Shown here: piece by piece, positions 20,886 through 33,879 of the stretch
How positions within the stretch are numbered: position 1 is the first letter of the stretch
How the letters are laid out: every line of letters starts with the position of its first letter
NCBI GenBank assembly: GCA_007844125.1
Contig: CM017557.1
Span: 63,812,174-63,876,173, forward strand
Direction of reading: 5' to 3'
DNA length: 64,000 nucleotides
Origin: Sinonovacula constricta
Lineage: Eukaryota; Mollusca; Bivalvia; Cardiida; Solecurtidae
The notes under the pieces: generated by a model
The model's input: only the letters and a program-made list of their open reading frames with translations
What the model was told of the DNA's origin: nothing
Databases searched by the model: none
Position numbers and translations under genes: made by a program

Positions 20886-22550
20886 AATGCAAAGTGCAAA
20901 AACATTTATTAACAAAATAAGAAGTCAATCACTGGTATATTGATTGATTGATTGATTGAATAGCCTTTGGGCCAGACTGATTACTATGCACCACCCCAGG
21001 TAAATATATTGTAACTGCTTGTTCAACCTAAAAAGTGTGCAGATTTAATTGATAATGTAGAAGGTTTAATTTATATATCAAGAAAATGTTTACCAATCAA
21101 ACAAAAATAAACATATGGTAATCTAAATTTAATCTTAAAATGATAATAAAAACTATACAAACTTATTTTAACTGTTTTGGCCTCTGTTACATGTATTTTA
21201 ACATGATAATTGGGCTAAGGCAATACAATTTTATTTCAGCTAGAATCTTTTCAATCAACAATGCCAACTTTCATGCAAAAAGTGGGATAAGAAAAACATC
21301 CAACGATTCATTCTTCTTTATTCCCACTACATATCCGTCAGTGCAATATGCCTGTGAACTGCGTAACTACTTCGAGAAATAAAGGACTGCAAGCTATCTC
21401 AATAGAAGGAAATGACCAGATGTCTGTACCACTGACATTATCAGGTCTCCAACACATGCTTACCAAACACAACCTCATAAAGCACAATGTAGGCTTCTGT
21501 ACTTGCCAGCAAACAGGCCCCATGCAAACGTGTGCATACAGGCAAAAACAGCTTTGGATGGTTTAAAGGTATAGTATGTGATGTACAGTATAAAATGTTG
21601 CCTGCAGTCTTCAAAATTAACATCCAATAATTACATGCCATTGGGATTTGTAATATTTGGAGAATCATTGACCAGAAACACATTTTACATGCCTGAAGTT
21701 TGATTTAAGAAACAACAACACAAATCTTTTGTAAGGTTATGTGTTTGTGTTTGTTTTATACTGTAATTGGAGGCTCCATCTGTGCACAAGCTAACCAATT
21801 TCTTTCTGAATTTACTTTCAAGATCCAGAAAAAAATTGCCTGGGTAACAAACATTATAAAATTCACACATACGCTCTTAAATTTAGTCACCACGGATGAT
21901 CGGATGTGTGTTAATTTTGATGACTTTGCATCAATGATGGAAACTATTTGAAAAATTGATTGGACAGAAAATCAGCAATAATTGAATATAATTTATTTAT
22001 TTGGGTTACACCGACACTTAACAGGTCATACGGTGCCAATACAAAGAAGTTCAATGTGAACAGAGAACAATCAGGCCAAAACCAAACCACACCAGCAAAA
22101 CACAGAAAAATACAAAATCTATCAGGTTAAGTAAATGTAAACTACAATCGAAAATAGGTGAGTATATTAAATTAAACGGTTTAAAATGTATAACGGTTGG
22201 TAAATAAACAGTTTAAAAATTCATAACTTATTAAGAATACTAATATCGTTCAAGAAGCAAACAAGTTTAGAATCTGACACTGTCCTAAACAATTTCTAAA
22301 AATCAATAAATACAGATTTTATAAAAACTTGCCCTTTGAAAATGAATTTCTAAAGACACATCAGCACTCATCAAGGTTTATAAACTTTTGTGTCTAGAAG
22401 ACACAAATCTTCAGAGCTTCCTTTAGCAGTGTCGTTTTGAATCACATTCTATGGATAACAAGATGACAGGTGCAATTTTTATAAAATATGTTTCAAAATA
22501 TCCAAATATTAGGTCATTATGCTATTTGATTATATATTCACCCATCAGTT
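20886..22550. other. Intronic sequence with little structure
   Basis: Contains a short tgat/attg microsatellite at about 20938-20958 and, near 22000, 'gggttacaccgacacttaac' with 'aggtcatacggtgcc', which weakly resembles the flank of the SINE-C copy at 25368-25400. No exon recognised. Confidence 0.45.
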
Positions 22551-22554
22551 GGTT

Positions 22555-22800
22555 ATAATTATCTGTTATAAGGGGTATCAGACATTTTTGACCTAAATGT
22601 TATTCTCAAATAACTTAGTAAGACATAGTTACCTGAGATGGTCCTTCAAAATGCTGTTCATTGATACCTTAAATTTAAGTTTTGAGATCACGTTATATAT
22701 CGTCATCCTGGTAATCTGCTCGGATATTAATATCTACTTTTAGCAGAGACCACTATCATGCTTATTTATGTATTTGGACATATAAACTTTTAGTTTTTCA
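22555..22800 (-). mobile_element. Rep-D copy
   Basis: Plus strand 'aaaatgctgttcattgatacc', 'gatcacgttatatatcgtcatcc', 'ggtaatctgctcggatatt' and 'ctacttttagcagagaccac' are the reverse of Rep-D blocks at 38888-39100. Confidence 0.6.
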
Positions 22801-22892
22801 ATTTATACTGTCAAACAATACAGGTAGAGTTTAAAACCATCTTTACTACAGTACAGAGTTAATGCAGAAATTATGCCCAAATTTCCCAAAGT

Positions 22893-25003
22893 TGATTGTT
22901 ACATGTATTTGACATGGGCAAAGTGTCAGATGTTACATGTATTTGACATGGACAAAGTGTCAGATGTTACATGTATTTGATATGGGCAAAGTGTCAGATG
23001 ACATGTTACATGTATTTCACATGGGCAAAGGGACAGATGTTACATGTATTTGACATGGGCAAAGGGACAGACGTTACATGTATTTGACATGGGCAAAGTG
23101 TCAGATGTTACATGTATTTGACAAGGGTATAGTGTCAGATGTTACATGTATTTGACATGGGCAAAGTGTCGATCTTACATGTATTTGACATGGACAAAGT
23201 GTCAGATGTTACATGTATTTGACATGGACAAAGTGTCAGATGTTACATGTATTTGACATAGACAAAGTGTCAGATGCTACATGTATTTGACATGGACAAA
23301 GTGTCAGATGTTACATGTATTTGACATGGACAAAGTGTCAGATGCTACATGTATTTGACATGGACAAAGTGTCAGATGCTACATGTATTTGACATGAGCA
23401 AAGTGTCAGATGTTACATATATTTTACATGGGCAAAGTGTCAGATGTTTCACCTGATTTGACACGGGTATAGTGTCAGATGTTACATGTATTTGACATGG
23501 AAAAAAAAGTGTCAGATGTTACATGTATTTGACAAGGGTATAGTGTCAGATGTTACATGTATTTGACATGGACAAAGTGTCAGATGACATGTTACATGTA
23601 TTTGACATGGGCAAAGGGACAGATGTTACATATATTTGACATGGACAAAGTGTCAGATGCTACATGTATTTGACATGAGCAAAGTGTCAGATGTTACATA
23701 TATTTGACATGGGCAAAGTGTCAGATGTTACACGTATTTGACAAGGGTATAGTGTCAGATGTTACATGTATTTGACATGGAAAAAAAATGTGTCAGATGT
23801 TACATGTATTTGACAAGGGTATAGTGTCAGATGTTACATGTATTTGACATGGGCAAAGTGTCAGATGTTACATATATTTGACATGGGCAAAGTGTCAGAT
23901 GACATGTTACATGTATTTGACATGGGCAAAGGGACAGATGTTACATATATTTGACATGGACAAAGTGTCAGATGTTACATGTATTTGACATGGGCAAAGT
24001 GTCAGATGTTACATGTATTTGACAAGGGCAAAGTGTCAGATGTTACATGTATTTGACATGGGCAAAGTGTCAGATGTTACATGTAGTTGACATGGGCAAA
24101 GTGTCAGATGTTACATATATTTGACATGGGCAAAGTGTCAGATGTTACATGTATTTGACATGGACAAAGTGTCAGATGTTACATGTATTTGACATGGGCA
24201 AAATGTCAGATGTTACATATATTTGACATGGGCAAAGTGTCAGATGTTACATGTATTTGACATGGGCAAAGTGTCAGATGTTACATATATTTGACATGGG
24301 TAAAGTGTCAGATGTTACATGTATTTGACATGGGTATAGTGTCAGATGTTACATGTATTTGACATGGACAAAGTGTCAGATGTTACATGTATTTGACATG
24401 GACAAAGTGTCAGATGTTACATGTATTTGATATGGACAAAGTGTCAGATGTTACATGTATTTGACATGGACAAAGTGTCAGATGCTACATGTACTTGACA
24501 TGAGCAAAGTGTTAGATGTTACATATATGTGACATGGGCAAAGTGTCAGATGTTACATATATTTGACATGGGCAAAGTGCAAAGTGTCAGATGTTGCATG
24601 TATTTGACATGGGCAAAGTGTCAGATGTTACGTGTATTTGACATGGGCAAAGTGTCAGATTTTACGTGTATTTGACATGGGCAAAGTGTCAGATGTTACA
24701 TGTATTTGACAAGGGTATAGTGTCAGATGTTACATGTGTTTGACATGGGCAAAGTGTCAGATGTTACATATATTTGACATGGGCAAAGTGTCAGATGTTA
24801 CATGTAGTTGACATGGGCAAAGTGTCAGATGACATGTTACATTTATTTGACATGGGCAAAGGGACAGATGTTACATATATTTGACATGGGCAAAGTGTCA
24901 GATGTTACATGTATTTGACATGGACAAAGTGTCGGATGTTACATGTATTTGACATGGGCAAAGTGTCAGATGTTGCATGTATTTGACATGGGCAAAGTGT
25001 CAA
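22893..25003. repeat. 34-bp minisatellite, about 62 units (2.1 kb)
   Basis: The unit is ttacatgtatttgacatggg followed by caaagtgtcagatg. Common variants are 'acatatatttgac', 'acaagggtatag' and 'aaagggacag'; a few units carry an extra 'acatg' or an A run. Variant types recur in blocks, consistent with unequal exchange and local higher-order copying. It is the largest array in the window. Confidence 0.97.
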
Positions 25004-25404
25004 ATACCATCTTTAATTATTGCAATTGATTATGGTTTTGGAACTGATTGCCCAACACTAATTACAAATATCATATGCTCATGAAGGTGCTGAGGACCCG
25101 ACTTTTATCCTTCACTGTTTCAGTTATGGTTCTTTTATAGTGGCTTGTTAAAGTTTATGTTTTTTTCTTTCATTTTGCTTGAAAAAGCAAAACATTGTTA
25201 AACAGCACTGAAAAATCAATAGATATATTACTTCTGCACCAATTTCATGTGCATATGCTGTCCACCAAGGGAGTGTGAACACTATTATGAAGTTTTTTCA
25301 AGAAAGAAAAAGCATTACAAAAGGTTTCAGCATTTTCAGGCCATTTGAGCACCATTTTAGCCATTTTATTTACATCACACTGACATAATTTAGGTCATAC
25401 TGGC

Positions 25405-25598
25405 AATGTCCAGCTAAATATTGGTGAATGAAGCCCCCAGACTTTCATGTCCGGGTAGAACCATCAGCTCAGCCGGAGGTTAACTGGAAAACCTTCTCGT
25501 ATCTTGCCATGACCAGGACTCGAACCCATTTGGTGTGAGACAATCATCCAGATGAGTTCCATTAGTCCCAGGCTCTAACAGTCTGCCACAGGCACATC
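25405..25598 (-). mobile_element. SINE-C copy
   Basis: Plus strand 'tccgggtagaaccatc', 'ggttaactggaaaaccttc', 'aggactcgaacccatttgg' (B box in reverse) and 'ctctaacagtctgccacagg' (A-box arm in reverse) match the family. Confidence 0.75.
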
Positions 25599-25778
25599 TC
25601 ACAAGTTTTTACTGAATATTGTTGTCCACCAAAATTATTGCAAAACATTGCTATTAGGTTTTAAGGAAATAAAAGCATTACAAAATGTTTATATGGTTTT
25701 TTACCATTTGAAGCCCAACAACCAAGTATGCAGGGGAGGTAGCTATAAACTACACAAAGGAGAAACAGAATTATATCA

Positions 25779-26370
25779 TGTGTCTTTTATGCCATGTGTC
25801 TATTATGTCATGTGTCTATAATGCCATGTGTTTATGATGTCATGTGTCTATTATGCCATGTGTTTATTATGTCATGTGTCTATTATGCCATATATTATGC
25901 AATGTGTCTATTATGTCATGTGTCTATTATGCCATGTGAATTATGTCATGTGTCCATTATGTGATGTGTCCATTATGAGATGTCTATTATGCCATGTGTC
26001 AATTATGTCATATGTCTTTTATATCATGTGTATATTATGCCATGTGAATTATGTCATGTGTCCATTATGTGATGTGTCCATTATGTGATGTCTTTTATGT
26101 CATGTATCTATTATGCCATATGTCTTTTATGTCATGTGTCTTTTATGTCATGTGTCTATTATGCCATGTGTCTTTTATGTCATGTGTCTATTATGCTATG
26201 TGTATTATGCCATGTGTCAATTATGTCATGTGTCTATTATGTCATGTGTCTATAATGCCATGTGTGTATTTTGTCATGTGTCTATTATGTCATGTGTCTA
26301 TAATGCCATGTGTGTATTTTGTCATGTGTCTATTATGTCATGTGTACTATGTCATGTGTACTATGTCATG
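25779..26370. repeat. 16-bp minisatellite, about 37 units
   Basis: The unit is catgtgtctattatgt or a close variant, with some 13- and 15-bp units. Open frames rich in Met, Cys and Tyr come from the repeat itself and have no sign of being genes. Confidence 0.95.
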
Positions 26371-26372
26371 TG

Positions 26373-29045
26373 TTTTTGTTCATCATAAACATTACACTGC
26401 CTAGATAAACAGTGACACAGTAATTAAAAGTGCAGATTATATGCTTCTATGCTTCATGTCAATACTTCACTGCAACAAACCACTATGGAAATAAACAATG
26501 TGCTATTATCTTCAACACCATATTGTGGACTGAAATTCTCCAGAATTGTCCCAACTTTATTTAAATCAGCTAATAATGGGCTTTGTTGAAAAACACAGTT
26601 TAAACTTTGTAACTGATAAATAATAACTCTCAGTATCTCCTTTACCTTGAAAATGTCCAAAATAGTAAAAATAATTTATCAATGTAACCCTAATTGACAC
26701 CCATTTAAGAAGAAAGTATCAAATAAAATAAAATCAACAATAAATGACTATATAAGAACAATTTGAAATCCTTTGGCTGCAATGCACAATTTGATCGTAT
26801 TTTAAAGCCATACAAACTGAATTAACATCCTTAATAGTATTGATTTTCATTATTTTTTCACAACATTACATTTTATGATAGGATGAAAAGTAAAATAAAT
26901 GAAATAGTTTTCATTATGGTTACTGCATTAGTTATGGTTTCCGTGGCATTGTGAAGTATAACCAGTTGTAAGGAGAGAGGTAGAGATGGTCAGTTTAGGC
27001 ATTGTTAATTCAACATGAAACATAATTATATGCCAAATGCACCTGCAAGTGGCAAACTTATTATAACAAATATACACATAGTGTGGTGTGATTATAGAAA
27101 ACGATGTCAAATGATATAATAAATTTATGTAAATTATACTTATGATTACTAACTTTGCACAAATCTGCCTCTTTCAGCATAAAATGAGATCTTACCCATC
27201 TAAATAAGTGTAAAATCACAATTTTTGTACAAATATTATATGATTAATCATAAAAAAATCACAATTTTCAGGCAAGATTGCCAATCTTGACTTTAAAGCT
27301 GCATAATAAACTGTCATATCTATTTAACATCAAATCAGCCAGTCTTATGTAGCAATTAACCACGCCAGAGTGAATTTAATTGGTAATAATTTCTCATAAA
27401 ACAATTATGTATGAGAAAGAATAAAGTTTGTTAACCCTTTTCTGCATGTATATGCCGTTTTACTCCTTCACAAACCATTCACAATCATTAGCAGAATCTG
27501 CATGACTAAGGGTTTATGTGTAGACTGGTACAGTCTTAAATCTATTATTACAAGTTGAACACACATTTATTAAAATCCTTTTATTTTCTTCAAGAAAAAC
27601 ATCAAAGTCAAGTAAATTTTCACAATTATAGATGGCCTATGAATGAAGGGTTAATTGACCATATAATCCAGAAAGCAATAAAATGAGGGTTTGTATAACT
27701 ACAGGGTTCTCCATTTGTAGAAAACATAGGAAGAAAATTCATTTAATTGTTTTTGTAAAAAGAAAAATAATTTTAATTTAAGTAATTGGTCTTGTAGAAG
27801 ACTCTTTCATAAAAAATCATTTTAACCATTCTTATTAACTTGGACGAAGTTAAGAGTATTTCAGAGGTTGTTTTTTTTTTTTGACAGATATTTATAATGG
27901 AAGAGTATTTTCCTTTATAAGACAATAGAGCTGTAAAGATACAATCCCTCCACAGCATGTTACATATCATCAGTTTATGTCTTGATTTGTTAATAGACAA
28001 TATGATACATTTGGGATACTTCTGAAAGACTGTTTATATTTAGGTGTGTAACTACATGTACTGACTGTTTAAGCCAACAAAAAATAAAATATTGTTTATG
28101 AACATGCAGGTGAAAGAACTCAACATTAACTATTTTTAATGCAACATACAAATCTGTATAAACATAAAAAAACCCACAAAAAAACAACAACAAAAACAGT
28201 AACAACAGCATAAAATATATTGTTTTTTATATTTTATATATTTTAAACAGTAAAACTATCACAAAAATAAGAGATAGAGTAATTGTTATAACTTAAAAAT
28301 AAAATTTAATTTTGACATGAATAATCTCATTAAGAAGGCCCAAATTGTTTTTAAAAATAAAATGAATTGAATTTGACAAACATCATATGAAGCATCGTAT
28401 CGTAGCAGAGTATCACAGCTTTTGGCACACTGCAATATCGTTACAGCTCTATTAGGCATTTATATTGTTGTTTTTTGCACAGAGATATTTATAACTTCAG
28501 GTTGTCAAAAATGGAATATCTCTTAAATGACAATATATAAAATTTACTATTTAATAAATGTTAAATTTAATAATATTCAATGTCATTTTTACATAAACTT
28601 TCAAATATTATAACAAATTATACATTTTTTTAAAAATTACTTAATTATACATTAAACTAAGTGCAATATATACAAATATAAACCATTTGTATCACAGTAA
28701 AAATATAAATCATACAAAGTTAAATCAATTTTAAGTCAAATTAATTTTAATTATCCAACACACTACAATCAAACAAAATCACAATTATCCTTACCAGATA
28801 TCACTGTTAGCCATTGTTATAAATCACACTGTAGATTCTATTCTCACATAAATGAATTAGGAAGACTATCTTTATAGATCCATGCACACTTGTATTGCTG
28901 TATTCAGTGTATGTTGTATAGTGTGTGTATAGATTCCCTGTCACTTGCACTGGCTGGTATGTACTGATACAGCCAGTAGCTTTGAACACTGACTTGCCTG
29001 AAACCACAGCCAAAGTACCTGCTTGGCCACTCACAGCAAGGCTAC
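26373..29045. other. Intronic sequence, no feature recognised
   Basis: About 2.7 kb of strongly AT-rich unique DNA. A minus-strand open frame at 28807-29034 (75 codons) shows no known motif and no splice context that I trust. Confidence 0.5.
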
Positions 29046-29048
29046 CGA

Positions 29049-29265
29049 TGGTCTCTCTCCTTTTCTCTCTATTTCTATCCCCTTCCCTCTCTCTCTCTCT
29101 ATAATCTACCTTTCTCTCACTATCTCCCTTCCAATTTTTCTCTCCTCCTCTACCATTCTATCACCCCCTCTCTCTATCTGCCTTCCCCTCTCTCTTCTCC
29201 CTCTCTCTCTTCCTCTCTACCATCTCTCTTTCCCTCTATATCTTCTTCCTCCTCTTTCTCTCAGA
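29049..29265. repeat. Polypyrimidine CT-rich tract
   Basis: More than 200 bases almost only of C and T on the plus strand (tctctctc and cctctc words), hence purine-rich on the HIF sense strand. Low-complexity DNA able in principle to form triplex structure. Confidence 0.9.
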
Positions 29266-29354
29266 CTAACTGGAAGATATTTTCCCTTTCTCTATTTTGC
29301 TGTTTGATAAGTTCTTATATATTCTTGAATAGAATCAGTCCTAATATAAACAAC

Positions 29355-29420
29355 TGCATCATCATCATCACAATCATCATCATTATCAATATCATCATAA
29401 TCATCATTTACATTGTTATT
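29355..29420. repeat. TCA/ATC trinucleotide tract
   Basis: Imperfect tcatcatca and atcatc repeats; similar short tracts continue to about 29550. Confidence 0.85.
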
Positions 29421-29900
29421 ACATTTACAACTTTCATCATCACTGTGACACAAAAACCAACAGCCTTACTGCAATCATCAAAACAGTCATCATCTTTACC
29501 ATCACCATAATCATCAGCAGCATTACAATAATTATTGTCATCATCACTTTACTCCCTTTTATTAAGATTTAAGCATCTATGTCCTAATTTAAAAATTAAT
29601 CATCATCATGCAATAGCAGTGTTTTTTTACAATTCAGAATAATGTGTTTTTATGATGGACATGTTTGAAAACAATGGGCTTATAACAGAATCAATGGGTA
29701 AAATTTTAGTCCACTTGAACTTTAATGACAAAAATGCACATTAAATACAATATTTTCAGGAACAGTAGCCCCCAGCATACTTAATATATTTTTAACTGGC
29801 AAGAGTATACAAAATATCATATGGAGATGCCTCAAGTATTACATGTAGTAACAATGCCACTTCAACCTGCACATTTGGATCTTAACCTTTAATAAAATAT

Positions 29901-31040
29901 GTACCGTATATACTGGTTTTTAAGACAGGGATACTTTATTAGAAAATAGTCTTCAAAGTGGGGGGCTGGTCTTTTAAATGCAATCTACAACACGGCCTCA
30001 AAAATTTCTGCAGAAATTCCTAGTTTTTCATTAAGAAACATATGAAAATGGAGAGCTTACACCCAGACTTGATGGCGAAGATCAAGAAATTAATATTGTG
30101 CTGCCGCACAAAACAGAATGTTGTCGTGGCTCTCCCAGCCCTACATATTTGAGATATAAGTCGAAAATCGTAAAGGCATGGCATGGCAGGTAGGGCACCA
30201 CAATGATGGGTAATAAGCATAAGTCTAAACCGCTGCAACTGTTTGCCAAAAAACCATAACCACTCTGCCCCAGTATATTGTGCACACGCCAGACTTGATG
30301 GATCAAAGAAATTGATATTGTGCCACCGCACAGATCAGGATGTTCTCGCGGCTCTCCCAGCCCTACACAATTAAGGGATTGAGAGAACATCCTGCATCAC
30401 CTACTGGAGGTCACTAGCTTAAATATGTGCCTAAATCTCAATCAAATGAGTGCACTGTCCTTTTGTATATGCCGCTAATCAATAATTTCATGGAGAAATG
30501 TAATCAGCAGCTGCTTATAAAAACACATCATTCTCACCCTCATGGTTAAACTGCTCTGATAGATATCACCTTGACAACAGCTTATCTCACAGTTGGTCAA
30601 CTTGACCTGTGTAATGAGGTCTACACAGAAACACTAAGTAAATTACAGCTTGGTGTATCTGGCAGACTGAAGTTAAAAGTTTGTTTCAGTTTTTACTAAC
30701 AGATAATTAGCCATGTGTGAGAAATGCATGTGAGACAGTTAATTGTTGCTTGATTATTTTAATTAACACATTAAATGAGCAACTTTTCAAAAAGCATTGA
30801 AAATAAAAAATGTATAAAAAAGTATTAACCCATTACATAGGCTGTACAAACCATTGATTCTATAGAAACTATGCTTATACATTCATGTGGCCTGTACACA
30901 ATATACTGGGGCAGAGTGTCTTACAAATCTTGGATCGGCACCTGTTGAAACTTTCACCCCCTCTTATAAAAGGGTCAACACAGAAAACCTCAGCTTAGGG
31001 AGGCAAACTAGGGTCGCTTTACAGTTGTGTATATACGGTA
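29901..31040. mobile_element. Possible 1.1-kb foldback-type element
   Basis: The left edge reads taccgtatatac and the right edge gtatatacggta, a 12-bp inverted pair. Inside are a 96-bp direct repeat (30060-30155 and 30284-30380, sharing 'ccagacttgatgg' and 'ggctctcccagccctacaca') and a perfect 22-bp inverted pair at 30261-30282 and 30897-30918. No transposase frame is seen and no target duplication was confirmed, so the outer borders are tentative. Confidence 0.4.
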
Positions 31041-32917
31041 ATTGTTGTTCCTTCTGAAGGGGCATCATCTTCTTCTGTTTTGCTGTTTTTTCTAACAAAT
31101 AATCAGTTTTTCTATCTTTTTTTGATCATTCTCTTTTGTATACCTCTCAAAGATGTACACATTGGAGAGAAACTGATTTTTGACAAGGAATTTGGGTATA
31201 ATATGTAAAAATGTCAACATAAATCTCATTTTAGTGTTAAAAGTTTTAGTGTTAACAGCAAATTTTATTATACAGTTGTTGACTCCATTACATGTGATCT
31301 CAAGTTTATACATAAGTACATGCTTATTTGATAAAAACATATAAATCAGCTTCATGTGGCCTAAAAATAAGGTAAACCGTAATGTATAGAAAAATAATTG
31401 TTTGCTTACTAGTCTGAAACAATATAAGGTCACCGGTAAAAGGGCTCACATCTTCCATTTACTCAGGATTCCATCTCACACAAACAATAATAAAAATAAT
31501 AAATGATAGTAACAATTAAAATAACAATAAAAATATAATCATTAGCAGAGCATTTACATTAAGTTAACCTATAAGCATCAATTATGTCATTTTAATCTTC
31601 ATCACTGTATTAGCAGCAGCAGCAGCAGCAGACTCATCTTCATTCTCTCCCAAATCAATCAATCATGATTGTATATGCATGTTTGTTTTTTCTTAAATAG
31701 GGGACGGGGCCTGAGGTCTTTGAGTAGAGGAAAATTTGTGGCGTTTTATTAAAAAAAAAAAGAGGGAAAATGTGCATATTTTACTTTTTATTTGTTATCG
31801 TAATTCTCTCTTTTTTTTCTTGTTTGTGAACTCCTCCACTAGATAATCCTAGTCCAGTTCACTCAAGCTACAACTCTAGTCATTGATCCGCATCAATGTG
31901 TCTAATTTTGGCATTTCGTCAATGAAAGATTTATTTTAAACAAGGGGAAGTTTCATTTTAAGGGGAAATCGAGGCTTATTTTCTGAGTAGAAGCCTTTAA
32001 ACTATATAAGGTAAAATAAACCAGATATGTCATATAACTTTCAATATAAATACCATCATACCTGTTGTTTGACTCATCATTTTTATCAAAAGTACTATTT
32101 TGTCTGTCATAGTCATACTGTTAATTATAATAATATAATTCTTACCATCATTTATTTAATCTGATAACTAAATACACCCCCAAGCCATCCTTATCATCGG
32201 ATATCAGCATCACCAACATTTCAGTAACAAAACCATTTACTTTAAAATTATCATTTGTCCTCATTATAAAATTCATTTAACATTGTCATCAATTTCTGCT
32301 AAATCATCCTATGACATCGTCATTATCAAACTAAAAATATCAATACAGATTTATTATAACATTGCTTTATAGATACAGTTACTAGATATGTCTTCCAATT
32401 AGCCAAACTCCATTTGGTATAAACTGCCAGATATATCAACAAGATAAAAAGTCACAACAAGGAAAAATATTACCATGACTCCCAATATTTTACTCTGCTA
32501 TAGCCTTACACATTTAAATAGTCATTTTCATGCAAAAAATCAATATTCTGTTCTTTAAAAACAAAAGAATTTTTCACATTGTGAAACTAAATTTTAAAGA
32601 TAGCTAAACGTGGAAGTTGCTCACACAGTAGATTTAAGTCAAGTGACAGTACTGACACTCTACAACCAGGACAAAAGACTTTTCCAATGTACTCAATGTA
32701 AGCATGTCAGCTTGTAAGAATCTTTTTAACATCTATATACTGGAATAAAATGAGTGTGTATAAGTTGCGAAACTATTCCATGACAGCAATTTAAATGCCA
32801 AATGTAGCCGGTAAACCATACAACTAAGACCACCGACCTTGTAGCAGTGACCTAGATTTGCATGATCAGGAAAAAGTACAGGACAATTTCCCCAAATACT
32901 GAAACAACAACACTTAC
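31041..32917. other. Promoter-proximal part of HIF intron 1
   Basis: AT-rich; includes a (GCA)6-like run at about 31612-31630. 'ggggacggggcctgaggtc' (about 31700) and 'aaggggaagtttcattttaag' (about 31945) look like remnants of a transposon end. No exon seen. Confidence 0.45.
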
Positions 32918-32940
32918 CGCCTTTTAGGACCTCCAGCCAT
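32918..32940 (-). CDS. HIF1A: HIF-alpha coding exon 1 (start codon)
   Basis: On the minus strand ATG GCT GGA GGT CCT AAA AGG CG is followed directly by the donor GTAAGTG. The two leftover bases (CG) join the first T of exon 2 to give Arg, so the protein begins [16 protein letters not shown]. The phase-2 junction just before the SEKRKEKSR block matches vertebrate HIF1A, whose exon 1 also encodes only a short basic N-terminus. Upstream the frame stays open for about 24 codons with no ATG before a stop, making this the first in-frame ATG. Its context is mediocre (C at -3, G at +4). The exon is too short to prove alone, but start, donor and phase agree. An alternative first exon cannot be excluded. 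Confidence 0.8.
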
Positions 32941-33570
32941 AAGTTCCTTTAAATCAACACTGTATATATCCAATATAAATAATCCTTCAAATCTGAACTT
33001 AAATGAAAAATCTCACGAAAAATGTTTCTTTACCAAAAATAACACAAGTAACTCTTTGGTAGGTTACATAATACAAAATGTTTAGTTTTGCATAGTTGAA
33101 AATAGTGCCGTGGTAAAATAAAGTACCAGATATTTACTTGAATTTGAAGTGTGAGCATGGTGTATTTTTCTGAAATTAGTTAATTTTTTTAATTACGATA
33201 CAATTAACAGTGTTTGATGCGCATTCGCACCCTCGTACAATTTTAAAAAGCATGATTATGTCACGCAGGTATGTTTGAAAAGTGAAAGTGAAACATGTCA
33301 TTCTTCATTAGCAAGGTCCGTTCTAGAAGATTATCTTGTCAAAGTTTGAACACAAATAAGTTTCAAAATTAATTATTGTTTCAAATTTATAAACATATTT
33401 TATCTGCAACAGTCCTAAAATTTGTGTGAAACATGAACGATAAAATGTGTGACAAATACCGGAATAGTACCGACGATGTACCGGCTTTTAGTGTGCCCCA
33501 AAACTATTGTTAGTATGTAACCGATACAGGAAAAGAGGGAATGCTCGATTTGCCTGGAAATATTGTGCTG
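32941..33570 (-). promoter_or_regulatory. HIF-alpha 5' UTR and proximal upstream region
   Basis: Lies directly upstream of the HIF start codon, so the 5' UTR and core promoter should be here or slightly beyond. I see no convincing TATA box at a fixed position and cannot place the transcription start. The stretch is largely free of the repeats that fill the intron. Confidence 0.4.
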
Positions 33571-33587
33571 TCAAGTTCAGCGGTGTG

Positions 33588-33866
33588 GGATGGGATGGGA
33601 TTAGCCGGCATTTTTGCCGATACTGCGCAGCGACATTTCTATCATTACAGCACAGGGGCACTTATGAGGTGCCCAGGGACTGAACCCGGCCGGTCCATTA
33701 TACTGACACCGACGAGTCAGGCGTAATGCTGTCCCCGTATCCCCGAGCGTTAGGAGGGAAGCCACTACTACCAACTTTAAAGTCTTTGGTATGACCCGGC
33801 CGGGGTTCGAACCCACGACCTCCCGATCCGCAAGCCGACGCTCTACCAGTTCAGCGGTGTACATGC
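33588..33866 (-). mobile_element. SINE-B, complete copy
   Basis: On the minus strand the tRNA-like head has the A box actggtagagcg (33839-33850) and B box gggttcgaacc (about 33803-33813). The body follows ('ataccaaagactttaaag', 'gacagcattacgcctgactcg', 'cctgggcacctcataagtgc'). The same body appears at 1-150. A 13-bp direct repeat, agttcagcggtgt, lies at 33574-33586 and 33848-33860, the second overlapping the head. Confidence 0.85.
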
Positions 33867-33879
33867 TTGACAGCGACAC

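Larger units (their letters stand above)
8809..32917 (-). other. HIF-alpha intron 1 (about 24.1 kb)
   Basis: Bounded on the minus strand by GTAAGT at 32917-32912 and by ...TTTCCAG ending at 8809. Everything listed between these positions is intronic relative to this transcript. I found no other convincing exon inside: open frames here lie in repeats or have no recognisable sequence. Parts without a feature listed separately are unique AT-rich DNA, for example 8830-9140, 9900-10280, 13830-14230 and 19630-20400. Confidence 0.8.

Noticed and set aside
22893..25003. Possible CRISPR array
   Set aside because: The 34-bp units are directly contiguous with no unique spacers, and the genome is eukaryotic; it is a minisatellite.
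25828..26404. Met/Cys/Tyr-rich repeat proteins
   Set aside because: By-products of the 16-bp minisatellite with mixed unit lengths; frames overlap one another.
28807..29034. 75-codon minus-strand frame as an extra HIF exon
   Set aside because: No similarity to HIF domains and no convincing splice sites at its ends.
33798..33866. tRNA gene on the minus strand
   Set aside because: Head of SINE-B with the same body as 1-150.
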